In this document: piece by piece, positions 43,125 to 51,508 of the stretch
Position numbering within the stretch: the stretch's first letter is position 1
How the letters are laid out: each line of letters begins with the position of its first letter
Position numbers and translations under genes: made by a program
The notes under the pieces: generated by a model
The model's input: only the letters and a program-made list of their open reading frames with translations
Databases searched by the model: none
What the model was told of the DNA's origin: nothing
Source of the DNA: Thermus thermophilus HB8
GTDB taxonomy: Bacteria > Deinococcota > Deinococci > Deinococcales > Thermaceae
DNA: 64,000 bases
Direction: 5' to 3'
Assembly: GCF_000091545.1 (NCBI RefSeq)
Contig: NC_006461.1
Span: forward strand, 433,564 to 497,563

Positions 43125-44180
43125 TTAGAGGGGCACCACCCGCTTCAGGACCTCCTCCAGGGGCGCGGTGAAGACCCCGATGGCGTAGTCCCCCACGCCC
43201 CCCACGAAGACGAGCTCCTCCCCGTGGAGGAGGAGGCCGTTGCCGTAGAGGGTGAGGGGGCGGTCCCCGTAGCACTCCGCTAGGCCCTGGGGGGCGAGGA
43301 GGTAGTGGGAAAGCCCCAAAGGCCGCCCTTCCGGGCTTAGGCGCATGAAGCCGTGGCGGTAGGAAAGGTCGTGGCGGAGGATCCCGTGGTAGGCCACGAG
43401 GTAGGTGCCGTCGGGGAGCCTCAGGGCGTTGGTGGACCAGCCCACCTTGTACTCAAAGGCCTCCGGAGCGAGGACGGGCCGGAGGTCGTAGGCCTTGAGG
43501 GTCTTGGGGTCCAGCCTGCCCCGCCAGCAGAGGTCGGGAAGGCCCGAGAGGCTGGGCCTGAGGAGGACGTGGTCCCCCTCGAGGAAGGTGGCGTTCTTGG
43601 TGGGGAGGTAGAGGGCAAGCCCCGTCTCCTCCCCGGAGAGGCCGATGCGGATGGGGGCCTTCCGCTTGAGCTGGAAGGCCTCGTCAAACTCCGCCAGGGA
43701 GAGGATGGCGGTGAAGACCTCCTTGCTGTCGGTGTTGCGGGCGTCCCCCAGCTTCCCCACCCCCGTGTAGAAGAGGGCGTACCCCTCCTCCCGGCGGTGG
43801 GCCCGGGCGTCCTCGCACCCCCGCACCGCCTCAAAGAGCTCCGTGGGGTAGAGGAGGATGCGCACGGGGAGGGGCTTGGGGATCCGCCCCGCGAGGAGGT
43901 CCTTTAGGGGCAAGGTGGCGTGGCCGATGGCGGAGGCGTAGCTGTAGTACTCAAAGACGAGGCGGGGGAAGAGGTGGACCACCTCCCCCTCCAGCACCGC
44001 CCCGGGGTTGAAGACCGCCAGCGGGCGGCGGGGGTAGTTCTCCACGTGCACGTCCTCGGGGCCGATGTACACCCTGCGGGCGAAGAGGTCCTCCGTGTGG
44101 GGGCCCCTAAGCCCCCGGGCCCGGCTGAGGAAGAGCCGGGCCTCCTCCTTAAGGGTTTCCTCCAGCTCGGAGATGGTCAT
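43125..44180 (-). CDS. GH130-family glycoside phosphorylase/hydrolase-like protein
   Basis: A 351-residue five-bladed propeller candidate. Segments YKVGWSTNALRLPDGTYLVA, GCEDARAHRREEGYALFYTG and the final FVGGVGDYAIGVFTAPLEEV match GH130 proteins, in which the aspartate of the E-D-A/P-R segment is catalytic. GH130 members phosphorolyse or hydrolyse beta-mannosides. The ATG overlaps the end of purK by four bases, so it is cotranscribed with purine genes, an odd pairing. Substrate unknown. Confidence 0.75.
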   Translation of the reverse strand: MTISELEETLKEEARLFLSRARGLRGPHTEDLFARRVYIGPEDVHVENYPRRPLAVFNPGAVLEGEVVHLFPRLVFEYYSYASAIGHATLPLKDLLAGRIPKPLPVRILLYPTELFEAVRGCEDARAHRREEGYALFYTGVGKLGDARNTDSKEVFTAILSLAEFDEAFQLKRKAPIRIGLSGEETGLALYLPTKNATFLEGDHVLLRPSLSGLPDLCWRGRLDPKTLKAYDLRPVLAPEAFEYKVGWSTNALRLPDGTYLVAYHGILRHDLSYRHGFMRLSPEGRPLGLSHYLLAPQGLAECYGDRPLTLYGNGLLLHGEELVFVGGVGDYAIGVFTAPLEEVLKRVVPL

Positions 44181-45286
44181 ACGCGTCCCTCCCAGGGAAG
44201 CTCGGAGACCAGGCGCGAAAGCCGCGCGAGGCCTTCCTCCAGGGCCTTTAGGCCGTCCCGCCTCAGGGTGATGTGCCCCACCTTGCGCCCGGGGCGCACC
44301 GCCTTGCCGTACCAGTGGAGGTGGGCCCCCTCTACCTTTAGGACCTCGGCGAAGGGGGGCTTTTCCCCGATGAGGTTCACCATGGCGCTTTGGCCCCTGG
44401 GGGCGGTGCTCCCCAGGGGAAGGCCCAGGACGGCCCGGAGGTGGTTCTCAAACTGGCTCGTCTCCGCTCCTTCTATCGTCCAGTGGCCGGAGTTGTGCAC
44501 CCGGGGGGCCATCTCGTTGAAGAGGAGTTCCTCCCCCACCTGGAAGAACTCCAGGGCGAGGACGCCCACGTAGTCCAGGGCCTCCATGGCCCTCAAGGCG
44601 TAGGCCTCCGCCTTCTTCTGCAGGGCCTCCGAGGCCCCGGGGGCCGGGGCCAGGGAGAGCCTGAGGATCCCTCCCCAGTGGCGGTTTTCCACCAGGGGAT
44701 AGAAGGCCACCTCCCCCGTCCGGCCCCGGACGGCGAGCAGGGAGACTTCCCGGTCAAAGGGGACGAAGCCCTCCAGAATAAGCCCCCTGCCCCCCAGGGC
44801 CTTCAGAGCCTCTAGGGCCTCTTCCTCCGTGCGCACCAGGGCCTGCCCCTTGCCGTCGTAGCCGCCCCGCCTCGTCTTGAGGAGGGCGGGAAGGCCTACC
44901 CGCTTTAGGCCCTCCTCCAGGTCCTCGGGGCCGTCCACGGGGTGGAAGGGAGGGGTGGGCACGCCGAGGCCCTGGAAGAAGGTCTTTTCCCGGAGGCGGT
45001 CCTGGGCCACCTCGAGGGCCTTCGCCGGGGGGTAGAGGGGAAGCCTCCCTTCCAGGCGCCTCGCCGCCTCCACGGGGACGTTCTCAAACTCGTAGGTGAC
45101 GAGGGCAAGCCCCTCGGCGAAGCGCAAAAGGGCCCCTTCGTCCAGAAACTCCCCCACCACGAGCTCCCCCACCTGCCCGGCGCAGGCCTCGGGGGAAGGG
45201 TCCAGGAAGCGGAAGGAAAGCCCCAAGGGGTAGCCGGCAAGGGCCAGCATCCGCCCGAGTTGCCCCCCGCCCAGGATCCCGATCAC
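44177..45286 (-). CDS. purK: 5-(carboxyamino)imidazole ribonucleotide synthase
   Basis: A 369-residue ATP-grasp enzyme: GILGGGQLGRMLALAGYPLG at the N-terminus, KTRRGGYDGKGQALV in the ATP-binding region, NEMAPRVHNSGHWTIEGAETSQFENH near the catalytic core (shown in part in relatives). It carboxylates AIR with ATP and bicarbonate. It overlaps purE by four bases. Confidence 0.94.
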   Translation of the reverse strand: MIGILGGGQLGRMLALAGYPLGLSFRFLDPSPEACAGQVGELVVGEFLDEGALLRFAEGLALVTYEFENVPVEAARRLEGRLPLYPPAKALEVAQDRLREKTFFQGLGVPTPPFHPVDGPEDLEEGLKRVGLPALLKTRRGGYDGKGQALVRTEEEALEALKALGGRGLILEGFVPFDREVSLLAVRGRTGEVAFYPLVENRHWGGILRLSLAPAPGASEALQKKAEAYALRAMEALDYVGVLALEFFQVGEELLFNEMAPRVHNSGHWTIEGAETSQFENHLRAVLGLPLGSTAPRGQSAMVNLIGEKPPFAEVLKVEGAHLHWYGKAVRPGRKVGHITLRRDGLKALEEGLARLSRLVSELPWEGRV

Positions 45287-45777
45287 GCCTCCTCCCTGGG
45301 GTCGGGGTGGGCGAGGACGGCCTCCGTCTGGGCCTTGCGGTAGGCCTTGAGGCGCTTTAGGATCTCGGGGTGCTTGAGGCCCAGGATGCTTGCGGCAAGC
45401 AAAGCGGCGTTCACCGCCCCTGCTTTCCCGATGGCCAGGGTGCCCACGGGGACGCCCGCGGGCATCTGCACGATGGAAAGGAGGGAGTCTAAGCCCCCTA
45501 GGGCCCGGCTTTCCACCGGCACCCCGAGGACGGGGAGGGCGGTGTGGGCCGCGGTCATGCCGGGGAGGTGGGCCGCCCCCCCGGCCCCGGCGATGATCAC
45601 CTGGATCCCCCGTTCCTCGGCGGTCTTGGCGTACTCCGCCATGAGGTCTGGGGTGCGGTGGGCGGAGACCACGCGCACCTCGTAGGGGATGCCCAGGGCC
45701 TCGAGGGTCTCCGCCGCGTGGCGCATGGTCTCCCAGTCGGAGCGGGAACCCATGATCAGGCCTACCAACGGCGCCAT
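45283..45777 (-). CDS. purE: N5-carboxyaminoimidazole ribonucleotide mutase
   Basis: A 164-residue class I PurE: LIMGSRSDWETM, RVVSAHRTPDLM, AGAGGAAHLPGMTAAHT and GTLAIGKAGAVNAALLA. TACAAT lies eight bases before the ATG. It is the first gene of purE-purK-GH130. Confidence 0.95.
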   Translation of the reverse strand: MAPLVGLIMGSRSDWETMRHAAETLEALGIPYEVRVVSAHRTPDLMAEYAKTAEERGIQVIIAGAGGAAHLPGMTAAHTALPVLGVPVESRALGGLDSLLSIVQMPAGVPVGTLAIGKAGAVNAALLAASILGLKHPEILKRLKAYRKAQTEAVLAHPDPREEA

Positions 45778-45785
45778 CGTACCGG

Positions 45786-45791
45786 ATTGTA
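45786..45791. promoter_or_regulatory. Shared promoter element between purE and sbtA
   Basis: On the minus strand these bases read TACAAT, eight bases before purE. On the plus strand TTGTAA covers 45787-45792 and could be a -35 box for a TAAAGC -10 before sbtA. Both are moderate matches. Confidence 0.4.
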
Positions 45792-45825
45792 AAAGCCCTT
45801 CCCCCTTTGGTAAAGCGGTGGGGGT

Positions 45826-46782
45826 ATGGACGCGCTGGAGCTTTTGCGCCTCAACCTCCTCTCCCCCATGGTCCTCGCCTACTTCTTGGGGGTCGCGGCC
45901 CGGCTTTTAAAGAGCGACCTCGCCTTCCCCGAGGCCCTCTACACCGCCCTTTCCATCTACCTCCTCTTTGCCATCGGCTTCAAGGGCGGGGTGGAGCTTT
46001 CCCACACGCCCTTGGCTGTGGTGCTCCTTCCCGCCCTCCTCACCCTGGCCCTGGGGCTTTTCCGCCCCTTCCCCGCCTACCTCCTCGCCCGGCGGTTCCT
46101 CCGGGTGGGGCGGGAGGACGCGGCCGCCCTCGCGGCCCACTACGGCTCCGTCTCCGCCGTCACCTTCCTCGCCGCCCTCACCTTCGTCCAGGCCGTGGGG
46201 GACGCCGCCCCGGGGTTCATGCCCACCCTGGTGGCCCTCCTGGAGGTTCCGGGGATCGTGGTGGCCCTCCTCCTCGCCAAGCGAAGGGAAGGGCGCCTGG
46301 GGGAGGCGTTGCACGAGGTCCTCACCGGCAAGAGCGTGGTCCTCCTCCTCGGGGGGCTTCTCGTGGGCCTCCTTTCCGGCGAGGAGGGGATGAAGAAGGT
46401 GGAGGCCTTCTTCGTGGAGCCCTTCCAGGGCGCCCTCACCCTCTTCCTCCTGGACCTCGGGATGGTGGCGGCCTCGAGGCTTTCCGTCCTGCGGCAGGTG
46501 GGCCTTCGCCTCGTCCTCTTCGGCGTGGGCCTCGCCCTCTTCCACGGGGCCTTGGGGGTGTACCTGGGCCTCCTTGTGGGCCTCGGGGTAGGGGGGGCGG
46601 CGGTGCTTGGGGCCATGGCGGCCAGCGCCTCCTACATCGCCGCCCCCGCCGCCGTGAGGATCGCCCTTCCCGAGGCGAACCCCAGTTTGTACCTCACGGC
46701 GAGCCTCGCCGTCACCTTTCCCTTTAACCTGGTCCTGGGGATTCCCCTCTACCGCGCCTTGGCGGTCCTTTGGGGAGGTTAG
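45826..46782 (+). CDS. sbtA: SbtA-type sodium-dependent bicarbonate transporter
   Basis: A 318-residue membrane protein with about ten hydrophobic segments and family motifs IYLLFAIGFKGGVEL, AAHYGSVSAVTF and AMAASASYIAAPAAVRIALPEANP (partly quoted), all seen in cyanobacterial SbtA. It is followed after three bases by an SbtB-like PII protein. Bicarbonate uptake is inferred from family; in a heterotroph it may supply carboxylases such as PurK, whose gene is divergent. Confidence 0.88.
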   Translation: MDALELLRLNLLSPMVLAYFLGVAARLLKSDLAFPEALYTALSIYLLFAIGFKGGVELSHTPLAVVLLPALLTLALGLFRPFPAYLLARRFLRVGREDAAALAAHYGSVSAVTFLAALTFVQAVGDAAPGFMPTLVALLEVPGIVVALLLAKRREGRLGEALHEVLTGKSVVLLLGGLLVGLLSGEEGMKKVEAFFVEPFQGALTLFLLDLGMVAASRLSVLRQVGLRLVLFGVGLALFHGALGVYLGLLVGLGVGGAAVLGAMAASASYIAAPAAVRIALPEANPSLYLTASLAVTFPFNLVLGIPLYRALAVLWGG

Positions 46783-46785
46783 GCC

Positions 46786-47088
46786 ATGGACCTGGTGCCC
46801 TTGAAGCTCGTGACCATCGTGGCGGAAAGCCTTCTGGAAAAGCGGCTCGTGGAGGAGGTCAAGCGCCTGGGGGCCAAGGGCTACACCATCACCCCGGCGA
46901 GGGGGGAGGGCTCCCGGGGGATAAGGAGCGTGGACTGGGAGGGGCAGAACATCCGCCTGGAAACCATCGTGAGCGAGGAGGTGGCCCTGAGGATTTTGCA
47001 AAGGCTTCAGGAGGAGTACTTCCCCCACTACGCCGTCATCGCCTACGTGGAAAACGTCTGGGTCGTCCGTGGGGAGAAGTACGTGTAG
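46786..47088 (+). CDS. sbtB: SbtB-like PII family regulator
   Basis: A 100-residue ferredoxin-like PII protein (LKLVTIVAESLLEKRLVEEV, then GYTITPARGEGSRGIRS where the T-loop region lies). It lacks the Y51 uridylylation context of GlnB. SbtB binds adenine nucleotides and blocks SbtA. GGAGG lies before the ATG, three bases after sbtA. Confidence 0.85.
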   Translation: MDLVPLKLVTIVAESLLEKRLVEEVKRLGAKGYTITPARGEGSRGIRSVDWEGQNIRLETIVSEEVALRILQRLQEEYFPHYAVIAYVENVWVVRGEKYV

Positions 47089-47113
47089 GGCCACCCCGAG
47101 CCGGCGTGGGGCC

Positions 47114-47650
47114 CTACCCGGCGCTGTAGGGGCGCCGGGAGAGGAGAAGCCCAATCCCCCCGAGGAGGAGAAGCCCTAAGAGGATGGCCCAAAGGGGGAG
47201 GTGCTGCCCCAGGAAGTAGCCCAGAAGGAAAAGCCCCTGGGTCCAGAGGAGGCTTCCCAGGGCCACCAAGGGGAGGAAGCGGGAGAAGGGGAAGCCCCAG
47301 GCCCCGAAGAGGAAGGGCGTGAGGGTGCGCACCCCCCCGATGAAGGGGGCGAGGAGGAGGAGGAGGGGGCCATAGCGGAGGGCGAGGCGCTCGCCCTTTT
47401 TCCAGAGGTCCTCGGGGAAGCGGCGCCTGAGGGCCTTGCCCCCGTAGCGCCCCAGGGCGTAGCCCAGGAGGTGGCCGAGGAAGCTTCCCAGGAAGAGGAG
47501 GGGGAGGAGGGGAAAGGCCTCAAGGCCGCCCTCGGCGGCCAGGGCGCCCAGGGCGAGGAGGAGGGTGTCCCCCCCGGGCACGAAGAGGCCGATGGGAAGG
47601 CCCGTCTCCAGGAAGAGGGAGAGGGGGGCGAGGAGGAGGAGGGCGTTCAT
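47114..47650 (-). CDS. DedA-family membrane protein
   Basis: A 178-residue SNARE-associated/DedA protein with LFLETGLPIGLFVPGGDTLL at the N-terminus (the E and the G-x-P-x-x-P-G re-entrant loop), FLGHLLGYALGRYGG and FIGGVRTLTPFLFG. It overlaps terC by four bases. DedA proteins are linked to lipid-carrier flipping; its exact job here is open. Coregulation with terC by manganese is inferred from the overlap. Confidence 0.88.
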   Translation of the reverse strand: MNALLLLAPLSLFLETGLPIGLFVPGGDTLLLALGALAAEGGLEAFPLLPLLFLGSFLGHLLGYALGRYGGKALRRRFPEDLWKKGERLALRYGPLLLLLAPFIGGVRTLTPFLFGAWGFPFSRFLPLVALGSLLWTQGLFLLGYFLGQHLPLWAILLGLLLLGGIGLLLSRRPYSAG

Positions 47651-48339
47651 GCGGGGGCGGGCTTGCGGGTGGCCCAGAGGCTCCCCAGGAGGAGGACGGC
47701 GAGGATGAAGAGGCTGAAGGCCTCCTTATCTAGCCCCAGGGCGAGCTCGGGGCGGTGGAGGACCTCCTTGGCGAACTTGTCCCACCCGGCCACGGCGAGC
47801 TTCGCCCCGGCGAGGCCCACCACCAGGTAGGCCAGGTGCTTGAACCGGGGGTAGCGGTCCAGGAGGGAGACCACGAAGCTCGCCAGCATCCTGAGGGCGA
47901 GGATCCCCAGGAAGACCCCGGTGTAGATGACCCAGAGCTCGTCGGAGATGGCCACGGCCACCAGCACGGAGTCCACGGCGAAGGCCAGGTCCATGAGCTC
48001 CACCTGGGCGACCACCTTCCAAAACTGGGCCGCGCTCACCTCCAAGGGCGGGGGGGCGTGGGCCTCCTCGGGCTTCAGGAAGTGCTTGAGGGCGATGTAG
48101 AGGAGGTAGGCCGCCCCCAGGGCCTGGGCCCACCAGAGCTGGATGACGAGGCTCGCGAAGAGGAGGGCGAGGCCCCTTAGGATGTACGCCCCGAGGATCC
48201 CGTAGAAGAGGGCCTTCCGCCTGAGGTGCACGGGAAGCCGCTGTACGAGGACCCCGAGGATGAGGGCGTTGTCCGCCGAGAGGATCACCTCCAGGACGAT
48301 GAGCGTGAAGATGGCCGAAAGGGCGCCCGTGAGTTCCAC
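47647..48339 (-). CDS. TerC/YkoY-family manganese exporter
   Basis: A 230-residue integral membrane protein with EVILSADNALILGVL near residue 15 and DLAFAVDSVLVAVAI near 125, the two acidic membrane motifs of TerC proteins. GTG 48339 is used since GGAGG stands seven bases upstream; the TTG at 48354 would begin within the terminator tract. The yybP-ykoY riboswitch upstream indicates a manganese efflux role. Confidence 0.9.
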   Translation of the reverse strand: MELTGALSAIFTLIVLEVILSADNALILGVLVQRLPVHLRRKALFYGILGAYILRGLALLFASLVIQLWWAQALGAAYLLYIALKHFLKPEEAHAPPPLEVSAAQFWKVVAQVELMDLAFAVDSVLVAVAISDELWVIYTGVFLGILALRMLASFVVSLLDRYPRFKHLAYLVVGLAGAKLAVAGWDKFAKEVLHRPELALGLDKEAFSLFILAVLLLGSLWATRKPAPA

Positions 48340-48352
48340 ACTCCCACCTCCC

Positions 48353-48384
48353 AAAAAGAAAGCACCACCGCCAAGCGCGGTGGT
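48353..48384 (-). terminator. Riboswitch expression-platform terminator
   Basis: ACCACCGC, loop GCTTG, GCGGTGGT, then GCTTTCTTTTT. The 5' arm shares ACC with the 3' strand of aptamer stem P1, so aptamer and terminator are mutually exclusive. Confidence 0.88.
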
Positions 48385-48475
48385 CTCGCCCGAGGGCTTT
48401 CGCCCTCCCGGCCCCCGGGGCCTTTAGGCCCGTCCTGACGGGGTACCGGCCTTGGGGCTACTCCCCAACCGGACC
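48353..48475 (-). ncRNA. yybP-ykoY manganese riboswitch
   Basis: Read 5' to 3' on the minus strand, the leader of terC contains GGGGAGTAGCC and, further on, GGGCGAGACCACCGC, the two conserved loops of the yybP-ykoY aptamer, separated by several GC-rich hairpins. GGTC at its 5' end (complement of 48472-48475) can pair with GACC (48482-48485 complement is not used; the pairing partner lies at the complement of 48382-48385) to close P1. Promoter TATACT lies just upstream, at the complement of 48477-48482. Manganese should turn terC on. Confidence 0.88.
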
Positions 48476-48524
48476 CAGTATACAAAGGTGAGGCCGTGGG
48501 GGGAAGGGGGGCGGGGCTTGGGGC

Positions 48525-48530
48525 TATACT
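48525..48530 (+). promoter_or_regulatory. -10 box of a leaderless promoter
   Basis: TATACT, seven bases before ATG 48538. Confidence 0.6.
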
Positions 48531-48537
48531 CAAAGCC

Positions 48538-48873
48538 ATGGACGAGGCCCGGAAGGAGCTTCCCACGAAGGAGCAGGTCCTCGAGGCCCTGAAGGTGGTC
48601 TACGACCCGGAGATCCCGGTGAACATCGTGGACCTGGGCCTGGTCTACGACGTGGAGGTCCACGAGAACGGGGTCGTGGACGTCACCATGACCCTCACCG
48701 CCATCGGCTGCCCCGCCCAGGACGTGGTCAAGGCCGACGCCGAGATGGCCGTCATGCGCCTTCCCGGGGTGCAGGGGGTGAACGTGGAGTTCGTCTGGAC
48801 CCCGCCCTGGACCCCCGCCCGCATGACGGAGGAGGGCAAGCGCATGATGCGCATGTTCGGCTTCAACGTCTAG
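48538..48873 (+). CDS. MIP18/DUF59-family iron-sulfur assembly protein
   Basis: A 111-residue protein with VVYDPEIPVNIVDLGLVYDV (residues 18-37) and TLTAIGCPAQ carrying the conserved cysteine. This is the SufT/PaaD-like fold that helps mature iron-sulfur proteins. It is isolated between the terC riboswitch and the malic enzyme gene (18 bases downstream). Confidence 0.88.
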   Translation: MDEARKELPTKEQVLEALKVVYDPEIPVNIVDLGLVYDVEVHENGVVDVTMTLTAIGCPAQDVVKADAEMAVMRLPGVQGVNVEFVWTPPWTPARMTEEGKRMMRMFGFNV

Positions 48874-48891
48874 GCGTGGGAGCGTGGCCCC

Positions 48892-50622
48892 ATGCCCATA
48901 AGCCGCTACTACGACGTCAAGCGGGACGAGAAAGGCGAGCGCTACCTGGAGCCCTACGTCACGGGTTTTTTGCTCCTTAGGCTTCCCCTCCTCAACAAGG
49001 GCACGGCCTTCACCGAGGAGGAGCGCCGCCTCTTGGGCCTCGAGGGCCTCCTCCCCCCCCACGTCCACACCCTGGAGGAGCAGAAGGAAAGGGTCTACCG
49101 CCGCTACCGCCTGATCCAAAGTCCCTTGGAGAAGCACATCTACCTGCGCCACCTCCAGGACCGGAACGAGGTCCTCTTCTACGCCCTTGTGGTGGACCAC
49201 CTGGAGGAGATGCTCCCCATCCTCTACACCCCCACGGTGGGGGAGGCGGTGCGGGAGTTCTCCCACATCTACCGCTACCCCCGGGGCTTCACCGCGAGCA
49301 CCAAAAACATTGACCGGATAGACGAGGCCCTCCAGAACGTCCCCTTGGAGGACGTGCGCCTCATCGTGGCCACGGACTCCTCCGCCATCCTGGGGATCGG
49401 GGACCAGGGCTACGGGGGGATGGCCATCAGCATCGGCAAGCTCACCCTCTACACCGCCGCGGGCGGGGTGGGCCCCGACAAGACCCTCCCCGTGGAGCTG
49501 GACGTGGGCACGGACCGGGAGGACCTCCTCAAGGACCCCCTCTACCTCGGGGTGCGGCACCGGCGCTTGCGGGGGGAGGAGTACTTCCGCTTCCTGGACC
49601 GCTTCGTGGAGGCGGTGAGGCGGCGCTACCCCAAGGCCCTCATCCAGTGGGAGGACTTCGCCAAGGAGACGGCCTTCCAGGTGTTGGAGCGCTACCGCAA
49701 GGTCATCCCCTCCTTCAACGACGACATCCAGGGCACGGGGGCCGTGGCCCTGGCCGGGGTGCTCTCCGCCTGCCGCTTAAAGGGGGAGAGGCTTTCGGAC
49801 CAGGTGGTGGTGGTCTATGGGGCGGGGGCCGGGGGGATCGGGGTGGCCTGGGCCTTGGTGGAGGGGATGAAGCGGGAGGGCCTCTCCGAGGAGGAGGCCA
49901 AGGCCCGGGTCCTCGTCCTGGACTCCAAGGGCCTCCTCGTGGAGGGGCGGAGCATGGAGGACTACAAGAGGCCCTACGCCCAGAGGCCCGAGCGCCTATG
50001 GGGTTGGCGCTTTGCCGGGGAGTACCCCAACCTCCTGGAGACCATCACGAACGCCCGAGCCACGGTCCTCCTCGGCCTTTCCGGCCAGGCGGGAAGCTTC
50101 ACCGAGCCCGTGGTGCGGGCCATGCTGGCGAACACGCCCCGCCCCGTGATCTTCCCCCTCTCCAACCCCACCTCGGCCACGGAGGCCCTTCCGGACGACC
50201 TCGTCTACTGGACGGAGGGGCGGGCCCTGGTGGCCGCGGGAAGCCCCTTCCCCCCGGTGGGCTTCAAGGGGCGCACCGTCCCCATCGGCCAGGGGAACAA
50301 CGCCTTCGTCTTCCCCGGGCTCGGCCTCGGGGCGGTGCTCTCCCGGGCCCGGGAGGTGACGGACGGGATGGTCCTCGAGGCCGCCTACGCCCTTTACGAC
50401 TACACCCGGGAGCACTTCCCCGAGCGGATCTACCCCCCGGTGGGGCGGTTGCGGGAGGTCTCCCCCTACGTGGCCGCCCGGGTGATGCAGAGGGCCCTGG
50501 AGGAAGGGGTGGCGGAGGAGGCTAGGGTCCAGGGGCTTACCCTCGAGGCCCTCCTGGACTTCGTCAAAAGCCGCTTCTGGGAGCCCCGGTACCTCCCCTA
50601 CCGCCCCGCCCCGGTAATCTAG
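48892..50622 (+). CDS. NAD-dependent malic enzyme (oxaloacetate-decarboxylating)
   Basis: A 576-residue large-type malic enzyme: LYTPTVGEAVREFSHIYR, VATDSSAILGIGDQGYGGM, FNDDIQGTGAVALAGVL (metal-binding D-D) and the NAD motif VVVYGAGAGGIGVAW, then FPLSNPTSATEALPDD. It converts malate to pyruvate and CO2, which would complement malate synthase encoded on the other side of the window. No clear Shine-Dalgarno; start set by homology. Confidence 0.93.
   Translation: MPISRYYDVKRDEKGERYLEPYVTGFLLLRLPLLNKGTAFTEEERRLLGLEGLLPPHVHTLEEQKERVYRRYRLIQSPLEKHIYLRHLQDRNEVLFYALVVDHLEEMLPILYTPTVGEAVREFSHIYRYPRGFTASTKNIDRIDEALQNVPLEDVRLIVATDSSAILGIGDQGYGGMAISIGKLTLYTAAGGVGPDKTLPVELDVGTDREDLLKDPLYLGVRHRRLRGEEYFRFLDRFVEAVRRRYPKALIQWEDFAKETAFQVLERYRKVIPSFNDDIQGTGAVALAGVLSACRLKGERLSDQVVVVYGAGAGGIGVAWALVEGMKREGLSEEEAKARVLVLDSKGLLVEGRSMEDYKRPYAQRPERLWGWRFAGEYPNLLETITNARATVLLGLSGQAGSFTEPVVRAMLANTPRPVIFPLSNPTSATEALPDDLVYWTEGRALVAAGSPFPPVGFKGRTVPIGQGNNAFVFPGLGLGAVLSRAREVTDGMVLEAAYALYDYTREHFPERIYPPVGRLREVSPYVAARVMQRALEEGVAEEARVQGLTLEALLDFVKSRFWEPRYLPYRPAPVI
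50615..50620 (+). promoter_or_regulatory. -10 box of a leaderless promoter for nurA
   Basis: TAATCT, six bases before ATG 50627, overlapping the malic enzyme stop. Confidence 0.5.
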
Positions 50623-50626
50623 GGGC

Positions 50627-51508
50627 ATGGCCTGGCGCCTCTTGCGCCTCGAGCCCCTGGGGCTCCAAGAAGGCCCCGCCTCCCCCCCGGAGCCCGGGGC
50701 CTTCCGGCTCCTGGAGGAGCCCTGGGAGGCCAAGCGGGGAGGGCAGGCCCCCTGGCCCGAGCCCCTCTACTTCGTGGACGGGAGGGAGCGGGCCGAGGCC
50801 CTGGTGGCCCAGGGGCCCCGCCTGGCCCTCCTGGGGTGCGTGGCCGCGGGGGCCGTGGCCCTAAAGGGGGGAAGGGTGGAGGTCCTGGGCCTGAGGGTCC
50901 GCCGCGTGGGGGTGGGGCTGGAGGAGGCCCTTTGGGCGGGGGAGCTCGTCTACGAGCCCGCCCCCACTTTGGGCGAGGGGCTTGAGGGGCTACAGGCGGG
51001 GCTTCGCGCCGCCCGGGAGGCCCTGGAGAAGGAGGTGGCCGAGGGGCTTGAGGGGGGGCTTCTCGTGGTGGACGGCCCCGTGCGCCTCCTCCGGAAAGGC
51101 CCCCTCCTCGGCTACATCAAGACCCACTGGGTCCGCTACCTCCCCAAGGAGCGGGAGGCCCTCCTCGAGGCCCTGGCCCCGGGGGAGCGCACCCCCGCCT
51201 TCCGCGTCCACCGGAAGGGGCTGGAGCTCGCGAGCTGGTATGTGCGCCTGCCCCTGCCCCCGGAGGGGCTCCGCCCCCCCTTGGCGGGGCTTTTGCGGGT
51301 GGAGACGCCCCTTGCGGGCCCCTTCCTGGAGCTCGCCGACCTCTCCTTGGGGCTTTTCCCCGCCTTGGCCTCCCACCCGGTGAAGGACCCCAGGGCCCCC
51401 CAGAACCTCCTGCCCGTGGGGGGGCTGGAGCGGGAGCTTTCCCGCAGGATGGGCAGGCCCGAGGTGGTGGGCCGCATGCTGGCGAGGTACTTAGGAGGTG
51501 CGAGGTGA
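50627..51508 (+). CDS. nurA: NurA-family 5'-3' nuclease
   Basis: A 293-residue protein. YFVDGRERAEAL near residue 47 and LLVVDGPVRLL near 145 carry the acidic residues of the NurA fold, and the end, DPRAPQNLLPVGGLERELSR, followed by MG, is the NurA C-terminal signature. Overlap with herA by four bases confirms the pairing. It resects DNA ends together with HerA. Confidence 0.83.
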   Translation: MAWRLLRLEPLGLQEGPASPPEPGAFRLLEEPWEAKRGGQAPWPEPLYFVDGRERAEALVAQGPRLALLGCVAAGAVALKGGRVEVLGLRVRRVGVGLEEALWAGELVYEPAPTLGEGLEGLQAGLRAAREALEKEVAEGLEGGLLVVDGPVRLLRKGPLLGYIKTHWVRYLPKEREALLEALAPGERTPAFRVHRKGLELASWYVRLPLPPEGLRPPLAGLLRVETPLAGPFLELADLSLGLFPALASHPVKDPRAPQNLLPVGGLERELSRRMGRPEVVGRMLARYLGGAR

